This document shows, piece after piece, positions 26,849-34,677 of a stretch of DNA of 64,000 nt. Position 1 is the first letter of the stretch. Every line of letters starts with the position of its first letter. The position numbers and the translations under genes were made by a program. The DNA is from Mycolicibacterium aichiense (GTDB lineage Bacteria > Actinomycetota > Actinomycetes > Mycobacteriales > Mycobacteriaceae), in the NCBI RefSeq assembly GCF_010726245.1, contig NZ_AP022561.1, positions 4,898,001 through 4,962,000 of the forward strand, written 5' to 3'. Below the pieces are notes generated by a model that did no database searches, was not told the DNA's origin, and saw only the letters and a program-made list of their open reading frames with translations.

Positions 26849-27841
26849 GTGGGGGGCGAACTATCCGTGGCGACCTTGCAGACCATCATCCAGGTCCAGC
26901 AAGCGATCAACGACGCGGATGTCACGGCTGCGGCGGTGATGAAAATCGTCGTGGAGCAGGCGTGCGAAGCAACCCGAGCACCCGGCGCGGTAATCGAGCT
27001 CGCCGAGTTCGGTGAGATGGTCTACACCGTCACCGCCGGCTCACTCGCCGGCACCGAAGGACTGCGGTTGGCGATGTCGGGCAGCATGTCCGGTGAGTGC
27101 GTCCGAACCGGCCAGATCCTGATTTCCACCGACACCGAGACCGATCCCCGGGTGGACCTGGAGGCCTGCCGTCGGGTGCACGCCCGGTCGATGATCGTCG
27201 TTCCGCTCGTCGACGGGAACCGCACCCAGGGCGTCTTGAAAGTCATCTCCGACGAGCCGAACGCGTTCACCGATGAGGATGTGAACCTGCTCGAGCAGCT
27301 GGCCGCGTTCATCGCCAAAGCCTTGGCACGCGCCAACGTCATGGAAGAGAAATCCCATGCCGCCTCCGTCGACGCCCTGACCGGCCTGGCCAACCGGGCG
27401 GCGTTCCTCTCGGGGCTGGAACGCATGATTTCCGGCGCCGCCGGAACCGGCAACCCGGTCGCCGTCGTGCTCTACATCGACCTCGACGGGTTCAAGCCCA
27501 TCAACGATGTGCACGGACACTCCGTCGGCGACGAGGTGCTGCAGATCATCGGCAACCGGATTGCGACCACCTGCCGGGCCGAGGATCTCGGGGCGCGGAT
27601 CGGCGGGGACGAGTTCGCCGTCCTGCTCGCGTCGTCGTTCGCACCCGACCCGGTCAGCCTGCGTGAGCGCCTGCTCACCGCGCTGCAGCAAGAGATGGCC
27701 ACCAGCGTCGGGGCACTGACCGTCGGTGCCAGCTGCGGAACGGCGGTCGTCGGCGGTGGCGACCTCGCCGAAGCAGTCCTGGCCCGCGCCGACGCGGCGA
27801 TGTACGCCGACAAACGGACCAGATCCGGAACCCGGCGCTGA
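26849..27841 (+). CDS. GAF-GGDEF protein, probable soluble diguanylate cyclase
   Basis: The 330-residue protein has an N-terminal GAF sensor domain (about 10-165) and a C-terminal GGDEF domain (about 170-325). The active-site motif is RIGGDEFAVL and a product-inhibition site RAED lies five residues before it, so an active, c-di-GMP-controlled cyclase is likely. There is no membrane segment. The start is uncertain: GTG at 26849 fits a leaderless message; GTG at 26867, ten bases after GGGGGG, gives 324 residues. It is the first gene of a same-strand run with the RsbQ-like and RsbP-like genes (18-base gap), so the GAF ligand may feed into the stress switch. Confidence 0.85.
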   Translation: MGGELSVATLQTIIQVQQAINDADVTAAAVMKIVVEQACEATRAPGAVIELAEFGEMVYTVTAGSLAGTEGLRLAMSGSMSGECVRTGQILISTDTETDPRVDLEACRRVHARSMIVVPLVDGNRTQGVLKVISDEPNAFTDEDVNLLEQLAAFIAKALARANVMEEKSHAASVDALTGLANRAAFLSGLERMISGAAGTGNPVAVVLYIDLDGFKPINDVHGHSVGDEVLQIIGNRIATTCRAEDLGARIGGDEFAVLLASSFAPDPVSLRERLLTALQQEMATSVGALTVGASCGTAVVGGGDLAEAVLARADAAMYADKRTRSGTRR

Positions 27842-27859
27842 CTGCGCAAGAATGCCGTG

Positions 27860-28657
27860 ATGGATGTTGCCTCCCGCAATAACGTGACCCGCGTGGGTGA
27901 CGCGGACGGGCCGACGCTCCTGTTGGCCCACGGTTTCGGCTGCGACCAGCACCTCTGGCACCCGGTGGCTTCTCGGCTGCGGGACCGGTTCGACATCGTC
28001 CTGTTCGACCACGTCGGTTCGGGCAACGCCGACCCCGCCGCGTGGGATCCGGCCAAGTACTCCTCGTTGCAGGGCTATGCCGACGACGTGGTGGAGATTG
28101 CCGAGGCCCTTGACCTGCACGATGTGGTGCTCGTCGGCCACTCGGTGGCCGCCACGATCGGGGCGCTGGCGGTGTCTGCGGCGCCGGCCCGGTTCGGCAA
28201 GCTCGTGATGATCACCCCGTCCCCGCGCTACATCGACGACGACGGTTATCGCGGTGGCTTCAGCCGCGCCGATATCGACGAGCTTCTGGAATCGCTGGAA
28301 AGCAATTACCTCGGCTGGTCGCAGTCGATGGCGCCGGCGATCATGGGAAACGCCGACCGCCCCGAGCTTGCCGAGGACCTCGCCGACACGTTCTGCCGCA
28401 CCAATCCCGCAGCCGCGAAGGTCTTCGCCCGCGCCACGTTTCTCTCCGACAACCGGGCTGATCTCGCCGCGGTTCCGGTTCCGACGCTGATCGTCGACTG
28501 CCGCCAGGACATCATCGCGCCCCCGGAAGTCGGCATCTACGTGCGCGATCACATCCCCGACGCCCAGCTCATCACGCTGGACGCCACCGGACACTGCCCG
28601 CACGTCAGTGCGCCCGAGGCCACCGCGGAGGTCATTGCGGCGTTCGCCTCCCCATGA
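27860..28657 (+). CDS. rsbQ: RsbQ-like alpha/beta hydrolase, partner of the RsbP-type phosphatase
   Basis: The 265-residue hydrolase matches the signature of Bacillus subtilis RsbQ along its length: HGFGCDQ, LFDHVGSGNAD, GHSVAATIG, PSPRYIDDDG, NYLGW, DIIAP and GHCPH. The likely catalytic triad is the Ser in GHSVA, an Asp near DCRQD and the His in GHCPH. In B. subtilis RsbQ is needed for the PAS-containing phosphatase RsbP to respond to energy stress, probably through a small hydrophobic ligand; the family is also related to strigolactone receptors. The stop overlaps the start of the phosphatase gene by four bases (ATGA), the same partnership. A second start (GTG) lies one codon upstream. Confidence 0.85.
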   Translation: MDVASRNNVTRVGDADGPTLLLAHGFGCDQHLWHPVASRLRDRFDIVLFDHVGSGNADPAAWDPAKYSSLQGYADDVVEIAEALDLHDVVLVGHSVAATIGALAVSAAPARFGKLVMITPSPRYIDDDGYRGGFSRADIDELLESLESNYLGWSQSMAPAIMGNADRPELAEDLADTFCRTNPAAAKVFARATFLSDNRADLAAVPVPTLIVDCRQDIIAPPEVGIYVRDHIPDAQLITLDATGHCPHVSAPEATAEVIAAFASP

Positions 28658-29799
28658 CCGACACCGAGGATCTGTGGCAGAACGCACCCAGCGGTCAGCT
28701 GGCGGCGACCCCGGACGGACTCATCGTCGACGCCAACGCCACGTTGGCGTCCTGGTTGGGAACCACACCGAATGCGTTGCGCGGCAAGCCGATCACCGAT
28801 CTTTTCTCGATGGGCGGGCGCATCCACTTCGAAACGCACTTCGCGCCGCTGCTGCAGATGAGCGGCCAACTCGAAGGCATCAGCGTGGAACTGCGGGCCG
28901 CGGACGGCTCACGCCGGTCGGTTTTTCTGACCGCCAATGTCAAACGTGGGGCGGACGGTCGGCCTGTGTTGTTGCGCGTCGACATCCAAGACGCCCGGGA
29001 GCGACGGTCGTACGAACGAGAGCTGCTCGAAGAGCGTCAGCGCGCCGAATCCGAACGGGCCCGGGCGGAGTCGTTGGCCGAGACCCTGCGACGGTCGCTG
29101 CTGCCGCCGTCCTTGTCGGTTCCAGAAGGGCTCACCGCTGCCGCCCACTACCATGCATCGATGCAAGACATCGGCGGTGACTTCTACGACCTATTCCCGT
29201 TGTCACACAACGTATCCGGGTTCTTCCTGGGCGATGTGTGCGGCAAGGGACCGGCGGCCGCGGCGATCACGTCGTTGACCCGCTACACCCTGCGCACAGC
29301 CGCTGTCGTCGACCCCGACCCGATCACTGTGCTGCACCGGCTCAACACCGTGATCGGCCAGGAGCACCGAGATGACCAAACGCGCTTCTGCACAGTAATT
29401 TTCGGCACGCTGACTCAAAAGGACGACGGGTTCGAGGTGCGGCTGGCCAGCGGTGGGCATCCGGCACCGCTGCTGATGGAGGGTTCCGGCGAGGTCAGCT
29501 ATCTGGATATCACCGGTGGGATGGCTGTCGGCCTGACCGACCGGCCGCGGTTCGTCGACGCCTCGCTGCGACTCGCGCCGGGCGACACCATGCTGCTCTA
29601 CAGCGACGGCCTGACCGAGGCACGGGTCGGCGACGGCACACGCCGGTACGACGACGACGGCGCACTGCGTCGATTTGTCACGGCCCTGGGACCTGTCGGT
29701 GCCGATGAGCTGATCACCGAAATCCGGCAACTTTTAAGCACTTTCGGATCCGGCATCGAAGACGACACAGCAGTTCTGGCGCTCGGCGTTCCCCGCTGA
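28654..29799 (+). CDS. rsbP: RsbP-like PAS-PP2C phosphatase of a general stress pathway
   Basis: The 381-residue protein has a PAS domain (about 10-115), a coiled-coil linker (about 118-150, ERRSYERELLEERQRAESER) and a SpoIIE-type PP2C phosphatase (about 155-380). Metal-binding motifs DIGGDFYD, GDVCGKG, SGGHPAPL, SDGLTEAR and DDTAVLAL are intact. Such enzymes dephosphorylate an anti-anti-sigma factor, which then traps the anti-sigma factor and frees a SigB/SigF-type sigma. The gene overlaps the RsbQ-like gene and is convergent with a SigF-like sigma gene. No anti-sigma or STAS protein lies in the window, so those partners must be elsewhere. Confidence 0.87.
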   Translation: MTDTEDLWQNAPSGQLAATPDGLIVDANATLASWLGTTPNALRGKPITDLFSMGGRIHFETHFAPLLQMSGQLEGISVELRAADGSRRSVFLTANVKRGADGRPVLLRVDIQDARERRSYERELLEERQRAESERARAESLAETLRRSLLPPSLSVPEGLTAAAHYHASMQDIGGDFYDLFPLSHNVSGFFLGDVCGKGPAAAAITSLTRYTLRTAAVVDPDPITVLHRLNTVIGQEHRDDQTRFCTVIFGTLTQKDDGFEVRLASGGHPAPLLMEGSGEVSYLDITGGMAVGLTDRPRFVDASLRLAPGDTMLLYSDGLTEARVGDGTRRYDDDGALRRFVTALGPVGADELITEIRQLLSTFGSGIEDDTAVLALGVPR

Positions 29800-29817
29800 C
29801 GCCGAAACGACAGCCGG

Positions 29818-30591
29818 TTATCCGGCAGCGGCCAGCCGCGGCTCAACGGCATGGTCGCGCAGTGTCTCGAGCGCCTTGGCCAGGATGCGTGAGACGTGCA
29901 TCTGCGAACAGCCGATGCGTTCTGCGATCTGAGTTTGCGTCATGTTCTCGAAGAACCGAAGATTGAGAACGATCCGCTGCCGCTCGGGCAACGCAGCGAT
30001 CAGGGGCCGCACTGTCTCGATGTCGAGAACCCTGTCCAGCTTGGGATCGATCGTGCCGATCACAGCGCCGACAGGTCGATCGTCGTCACCATCCCCGGTC
30101 GGAGTATCGGTGGAGATCGTCGAGTATTGAGCCCCACCGAGAGTTCCCTCGACGACGAGCTCTCGCGCTATGCCGAGATGCTCGGCAATCTCGACGATCT
30201 TCGGCGCCCGACCGAGGCGTTGCGACAATTCCGCCCGAGCCTTGGTGAGTTGCGGCTGAATCTCTTTGACGCGGCGCGGCACCTTGACGGCCCACGTGTG
30301 GTCGCGGAAGTGTCGGCGAACCTCGCCCATCATGGTGGGCACGGCGAACGACAGGAAGTCTGCGCCATTGTCGACGTCAAAACGGTTGACTGCGTTGACG
30401 AGACCGGTTCGGGCGGCCTGCAGGAGGTCGTCGAACGGTTCTCCCCGGCCGCTGTACTTGCGGGCGATGTGATCGGCGAGCGGCAATCCGTACTCGATGA
30501 TGTCGTTGCGCTGACGACGAGACGCCAGCGAACCAACTTCGAGGGACTTGAGGTGACGGAACATCGTCGTCATTTCCGAATACTCCGACAT
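29818..30591 (-). CDS. SigB/SigF-family alternative sigma factor
   Basis: The 257-residue protein has sigma region 2 (about 30-100, with FDDLLQAARTGLVNAVNRFD and the DNA-contacting HTWAVKVPRRV), region 3 (about 105-160, LGRAPKIVEIAEHLGI) and region 4 (about 195-250, ending in QTQIAERIGCSQMHVSRILA). The length and order are those of mycobacterial SigF (about 260 residues). I choose the ATG at 30591, six bases after GGAG; an in-frame ATG at 30603 has a poorer site. There is no anti-sigma gene next to it, unlike the usual usfX-sigF pair, so it may be an additional SigF paralogue. Its convergent neighbour is the RsbP-type phosphatase. Confidence 0.87.
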   Translation of the reverse strand: MSEYSEMTTMFRHLKSLEVGSLASRRQRNDIIEYGLPLADHIARKYSGRGEPFDDLLQAARTGLVNAVNRFDVDNGADFLSFAVPTMMGEVRRHFRDHTWAVKVPRRVKEIQPQLTKARAELSQRLGRAPKIVEIAEHLGIARELVVEGTLGGAQYSTISTDTPTGDGDDDRPVGAVIGTIDPKLDRVLDIETVRPLIAALPERQRIVLNLRFFENMTQTQIAERIGCSQMHVSRILAKALETLRDHAVEPRLAAAG

Positions 30592-30796
30592 ATCAGGCTC
30601 CATTACGTTGGTCTCGCGGTACCAGGACTGCGCGGCACAACTTCTGAACCTGCAGCCACCCGTGTACCCCGGAGATCCACACGGGAAACCTCGACCCATC
30701 GCCTACCGGGTCTGCCCTACACCGATGACCGAGTCCCTTGACGACAGCCGCGGTAGGTTACCGTCGTTCCCGTCAACGATGACGCTGGGAGAACCG

Positions 30797-31882
30797 ATGA
30801 CGACGAGCTTCGTGGTGCACCGCAACGATCTGCGCACGACCCACTGGGACGAGTCCCCCGCACCCAGCCTTGACGACGCTGAGGTGCGCCTGCGTATCGA
30901 CGCCTTCGCCCTGACGTCGAACAACATCACCTACGCCGCGCTCGGCGACGTGATGAACTACTGGCAGTTCTATCCGACCGGCGATTCGGCCACCGGCCAC
31001 GTCCCGGTATGGGGCTTCGCCACCGTCATCGAATCACGCTGCGCTGGAGTCGAAGTCGGCGAGCGGTTCTACGGATACTGGCCGATCGCCGACGAGGTGG
31101 TGCTGCGGGCCACCGATGTGCACCCGGGTGGTTTCGCCGAAGGCTCCGAGCACCGCCGCGCCCTGCACGCGGTCTACAACCAGTACGTGCGGTGCAGTGC
31201 CGACCCCGGCTATCGCACCGACCGCGAGGCGCAGCAGGCGCTGCTGCGCCCACTGTTCGCCACGTCGTTCCTGATCGACGACTTCCTCGCGGACAACGCA
31301 TTCTTCGGCGCCACGACGGTGATCCTGTCCAGTGCGTCCAGCAAGACCGCGTACGGCACCGCGTTCTGCCTCGCACAGCGCGGCGGGGAGGTCACCGTCG
31401 TCGGGCTGACGTCGCCGGCGAATGCCGAATTCACCCGGTCGCTCGGCTGTTACGACGACGTCGTCTGCTACCAGGACGCGGGCACGCTTCCCGAAGTCGC
31501 GTCGGTGTACGTCGACATGAGCGGGGACACCGCGCTGCGCGGGTCGGTGCACCGCAGACTCGGCGATCTGCTGGCCTACAGCTGCGCGGTGGGCGCGACC
31601 CATTGGGATTCACTCGGTGGCGGGGGCGAATTGCCCGGCCCGCCGCCGCAGTTGTTCTTCGCGCCCGAACAGGCCCGCAAGCGGGCGGCGCAGTGGGGCG
31701 CCGAAGGTCTGCAAGAGCGGTTGGCCGACGCGTGGACGGCATTCCTGACGCGCATCGACGACGCCGAGCATCCGTGGATGACCGTGGTGACGCGACACGG
31801 TCGCGACGCCGTCGAGCAGTGCTATACGGCACTGCTGGACGGGACTGTCCCGGCCAACGAAGGCCACATCCTGTCGGTCTGA
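30797..31882 (+). CDS. DUF2855 family protein, MDR-like fold
   Basis: The 361-residue protein starts at the ATG at 30797 after GGGAGA. It shows the DUF2855 landmarks: an N-terminal part like quinone oxidoreductases (VRLRIDAFALTSNNITYAALGD), a central ILSSASSKTAYGTAF segment in place of a normal Rossmann GxGxxG loop, and a conserved YVDMSGD. It may be a medium-chain reductase relative with altered cofactor use; substrate unknown. It is divergent from the sigma-factor gene across about 205 bases, so it could be under its control. Confidence 0.75.
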   Translation: MTTSFVVHRNDLRTTHWDESPAPSLDDAEVRLRIDAFALTSNNITYAALGDVMNYWQFYPTGDSATGHVPVWGFATVIESRCAGVEVGERFYGYWPIADEVVLRATDVHPGGFAEGSEHRRALHAVYNQYVRCSADPGYRTDREAQQALLRPLFATSFLIDDFLADNAFFGATTVILSSASSKTAYGTAFCLAQRGGEVTVVGLTSPANAEFTRSLGCYDDVVCYQDAGTLPEVASVYVDMSGDTALRGSVHRRLGDLLAYSCAVGATHWDSLGGGGELPGPPPQLFFAPEQARKRAAQWGAEGLQERLADAWTAFLTRIDDAEHPWMTVVTRHGRDAVEQCYTALLDGTVPANEGHILSV

Positions 31883-31895
31883 TCAGCCGACGCGA

Positions 31896-32972
31896 CTACG
31901 TCGATCCGTTCGAGTCGACGAGTTCGTCGGGGGCGTAAGCGCTCTTGCCGCGGCCCAGCCGCTTGGCTTGATACATCGCATGATCCGCGTCCCGCAGGAT
32001 GGTGGCCGCGGTGTTCTCCTCGCGGTCGTTGATCGGGGCGATACCGATGCTGGCGGTCATACGCAGGGTGGTGCCGCCGATGCGGACCGGCTCGGCCAAC
32101 GCGGCGTGCATTCGCTCGGCGAGTGCGTCCAGCGCCTCGCGGGTGGTCGGACCGAACAGCAATGCGACGAATTCGTCGCCGCCGAGCCGGGCGACCACAT
32201 CCCCGGCTCGCACCGAACGCGCAAGGCGTTGGGCGGCGGTCTGAAGCATCGTGTCGCCGGCGTCGTGCCCCAACGAGTCGTTGATGACCTTCAAGTCGTC
32301 GATATCGAGAAACAGCACGGCGGACAACACATCACGGCCGTCTCGGGTCAGGGCATCGGTGATCCGGGCCTGCACGTACGCCCGATTCGGCAGGCCGGTC
32401 AGATCGTCGTGGGTGGCCTGATGGGCCAGGCGTTCACTCGCGGTGCGCTCGGAGGAGATTTCGGCAATCTGGCGCGCGTGAACATACGTCGCGAGGAATG
32501 CCGCGCAGCACAGGTATGCGTACAAGACCACGAGGAACCAGGCTGCCGGCCATCCGATCCGCTGATGGATCGACGTATCGGCAATCAGCGTCCCCAAGAA
32601 CGCAACCACGCTCAGCGACAACACGATTGCCGCGCGTTGCCACGACAACTCGACGATCACCATCAGCGGAAGCAGCGCGATCAGCAGCAACGGGACGTAA
32701 CCGCCGGACGTCAGCAGGTGGAAACCCGCCAGCGCCACGATGTCGGTCACGGCGGTCGCGATGCGCCAACGTGGCCCGCCGATCCGCTTGCCGGCCGGTG
32801 AGACCGCGAGAACGGCCGCTCCGATCGCGGCGAGCGCATAGGCCGCGATCCAGATGCACTCCGCGACCCAGTCGCCCGGCGATGTGCCGACGATCATCGC
32901 GCCGACCATGATCAGCACGACACCGAGCCGCAGTACCGCCTGGCGGGCACGGCCGAGGGCTATCAGATCCAT
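31896..32972 (-). CDS. Membrane-bound diguanylate cyclase (GGDEF)
   Basis: The 358-residue protein has about six membrane segments in residues 12-165 and a cytoplasmic GGDEF domain at about 185-350. The motif RLGGDEFVAL is intact and an inhibitory-site RAGD lies five residues before it, so it should make c-di-GMP. No EAL domain is present. The membrane part does not match a sensor family I can name. It is convergent with the DUF2855 gene (13-base gap). Together with the GAF-GGDEF gene it puts two cyclases within 6 kb. Confidence 0.85.
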   Translation of the reverse strand: MDLIALGRARQAVLRLGVVLIMVGAMIVGTSPGDWVAECIWIAAYALAAIGAAVLAVSPAGKRIGGPRWRIATAVTDIVALAGFHLLTSGGYVPLLLIALLPLMVIVELSWQRAAIVLSLSVVAFLGTLIADTSIHQRIGWPAAWFLVVLYAYLCCAAFLATYVHARQIAEISSERTASERLAHQATHDDLTGLPNRAYVQARITDALTRDGRDVLSAVLFLDIDDLKVINDSLGHDAGDTMLQTAAQRLARSVRAGDVVARLGGDEFVALLFGPTTREALDALAERMHAALAEPVRIGGTTLRMTASIGIAPINDREENTAATILRDADHAMYQAKRLGRGKSAYAPDELVDSNGST

Positions 32973-33166
32973 CGCGGTTCAGCTACCACGACGGAGCGGA
33001 ACAGACCGACCTGCATTACGCACTCGTCAATAATTTCACAGATTCAGCGAAGAACCACGCCAGGCGACCGTCAGATCCGACGCGCACGCACAAATCCGGA
33101 AAGCGATCCTTTGCCAATCTTCCTGATAATTTCTCAGGAACATTCCGCCCAAGCAGAGGACACGGC

Positions 33167-33997
33167 ATGACCGCAGCAGTTGGCGCGACGACATGGACCG
33201 TGAGATTCCGCGATGGGTTGCGGGGTGTTTGCGCCGCCGGCATAGCCGCCACCATGCTGGTAGCGGGCTGGGGAGTCACTGCGCCAGGCGAGACGAGCCG
33301 GCCACACGTCGGCCGGGTGGCGGAGCTCGAAGCCACCCTGGCCGCAACCGTCACGTCGATGGCCGTCGACGCCGTCGCTGTGGCCTCCACAGCCACTGGA
33401 GCGAATTCCATTGGGGCGCATCGATCCCCCACCGCCTCTGTGACCGTGGTTGTGCCCGAGCCCATCTACAACTTCGCCCAGGGTTTGGTCATCGCCGGTG
33501 CGGCTGCGCTACTGGCCCCGGCCTGGTACCTCGGCTTTCCGGTCACCCTCACGGGTAGCGCGGCGTTCCTGGTTGTCCTTCTGCGTCCGTTCGTCGCCGC
33601 CGCGGGTGGAACCATGACCCCGATCCTGACCGGATCCGCGGTGTTGATCGGCGCGCTCATCTACGCCCTCTTGCCGCCGGCGCTGGTCGTCGCGGGCCTG
33701 GTGCAGGCGGGATCGGCGATCTCGCGGAGCCTCACTGCGCCAGGGGCGGCGACGAAATCAGACGCTCGTGCCACGGTTGCGAGCGACGTGCCCACAGCCA
33801 CCGGCCGCTCCGGTCGCGGCACCGCAGGCCCGCGCACACGGCCGGCGAAGACTGTGCCCGGCCGCACCGCACCAACCGCAGCCGTCGCTCCGGCGAAGGA
33901 GCGCGGCGGCTCCCCCACTTCCAACGCCTCGTCGAAGAAGTCGACCGGGAACGGGGTCGCCAAGCGCGCGGTGGGAGGCAGCGGCCGAAACCGCTAG
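33167..33997 (+). CDS. Membrane protein with Lys/Arg/Thr-rich C-terminal tail
   Basis: The 276-residue protein has a hydrophobic segment at about 20-38 (possible signal anchor), three more around 105-190 (GLVIAGAAALLAPAWYLG and following), and a basic, low-complexity tail of about 80 residues (GRSGRGTAGPRTRPAKTVPG and further). The ATG follows AGAGGA. I do not recognise the family; the design resembles other exported mycobacterial proteins with disordered basic tails. Its function is unknown. Confidence 0.65.
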   Translation: MTAAVGATTWTVRFRDGLRGVCAAGIAATMLVAGWGVTAPGETSRPHVGRVAELEATLAATVTSMAVDAVAVASTATGANSIGAHRSPTASVTVVVPEPIYNFAQGLVIAGAAALLAPAWYLGFPVTLTGSAAFLVVLLRPFVAAAGGTMTPILTGSAVLIGALIYALLPPALVVAGLVQAGSAISRSLTAPGAATKSDARATVASDVPTATGRSGRGTAGPRTRPAKTVPGRTAPTAAVAPAKERGGSPTSNASSKKSTGNGVAKRAVGGSGRNR

Positions 33998-34028
33998 CGC
34001 GCGTTGACAATCGCGTGGCGGCCGGTCG

Positions 34029-34604
34029 TCAACTCTGCGCGTCGACTGCGCCGGCCAGCTTCATCAGCGCCCGGTGACACATGTCCCGGGTCTGGCGGCG
34101 AGGCTGTTTGCCGTGCCGAACGTCGTAGTAGGCCGCGGTGAGCATCGACCACGTCGCGCCGACCAAGAACGTCGGGGTGAATTGGGTGTCGACCGTGCCA
34201 TCGTGGTGGCCGCGCTGGAGGACCGCGATCAAGCCCTGGTCGGCCTCGCAGTCGAAGTCGTCGAGGTCGTAGTCGGCCGACGCGCGCAGCCACCACCCCA
34301 AGCTGTCGAGGCGCTCGAGCATCTCGTCGACGATCCGCAGATACGCCTCCAACCCGGTGCCCTCCGCCGTCCGGGCTGCCAGGACCGCGTCCTCGTACTG
34401 GGCCTCGACGAACGACTCGATGCCCTCGGTCAACGCGGCGCGATCGGGAAAGTAGCGGTTGAGGGTGCTTCGAGCGACGCCCGCGGCCGCGGCGATCTCG
34501 CTCATCGACGCCGCCGCGTTGTCGGTCAGCACGTCTATGGCCGCTGCCAGCAGGGCTGCCCGCGTGCGGTCTCTGACCCGCGGCTGCACATCAGTAGGCG
34601 CCAT
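34029..34604 (-). CDS. TetR-family repressor, probable regulator of the divergent ABC exporter
   Basis: The 191-residue protein has an N-terminal helix-turn-helix (about 28-55: MSEIAAAAGVARSTLNRYF), the normal TetR fold, and a helical ligand domain after it (about 65-185). It is divergently transcribed from the ABC exporter across 73 bases that hold direct repeats and an inverted repeat overlapping the exporter promoter. Repression of the exporter and relief by its substrate is the simplest model. The ligand is unknown. Confidence 0.87.
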   Translation of the reverse strand: MAPTDVQPRVRDRTRAALLAAAIDVLTDNAAASMSEIAAAAGVARSTLNRYFPDRAALTEGIESFVEAQYEDAVLAARTAEGTGLEAYLRIVDEMLERLDSLGWWLRASADYDLDDFDCEADQGLIAVLQRGHHDGTVDTQFTPTFLVGATWSMLTAAYYDVRHGKQPRRQTRDMCHRALMKLAGAVDAQS

Positions 34605-34628
34605 GCGCCCATCGTGCCGGATGAACCC

Positions 34629-34673
34629 AAAATGGGACGAATTTGACGAAAATGGGACATCCTGTCCTAATTA
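34629..34673 (+). promoter_or_regulatory. Exporter promoter with embedded operator-like repeats
   Basis: TTGACG (34643-34648) and TAATTA (34668-34673) form a promoter with a 19-base spacer. Transcription would start about at the ATG at 34678, so the exporter mRNA may be leaderless. AAAATGGGAC occurs at 34629-34638 and 34649-34658, two helical turns apart. GGACA-TCC-TGTCC (34655-34667) is an inverted repeat inside the spacer. A TetR repressor bound here would block RNA polymerase. Confidence 0.5.
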
Positions 34674-34677
34674 TTGC

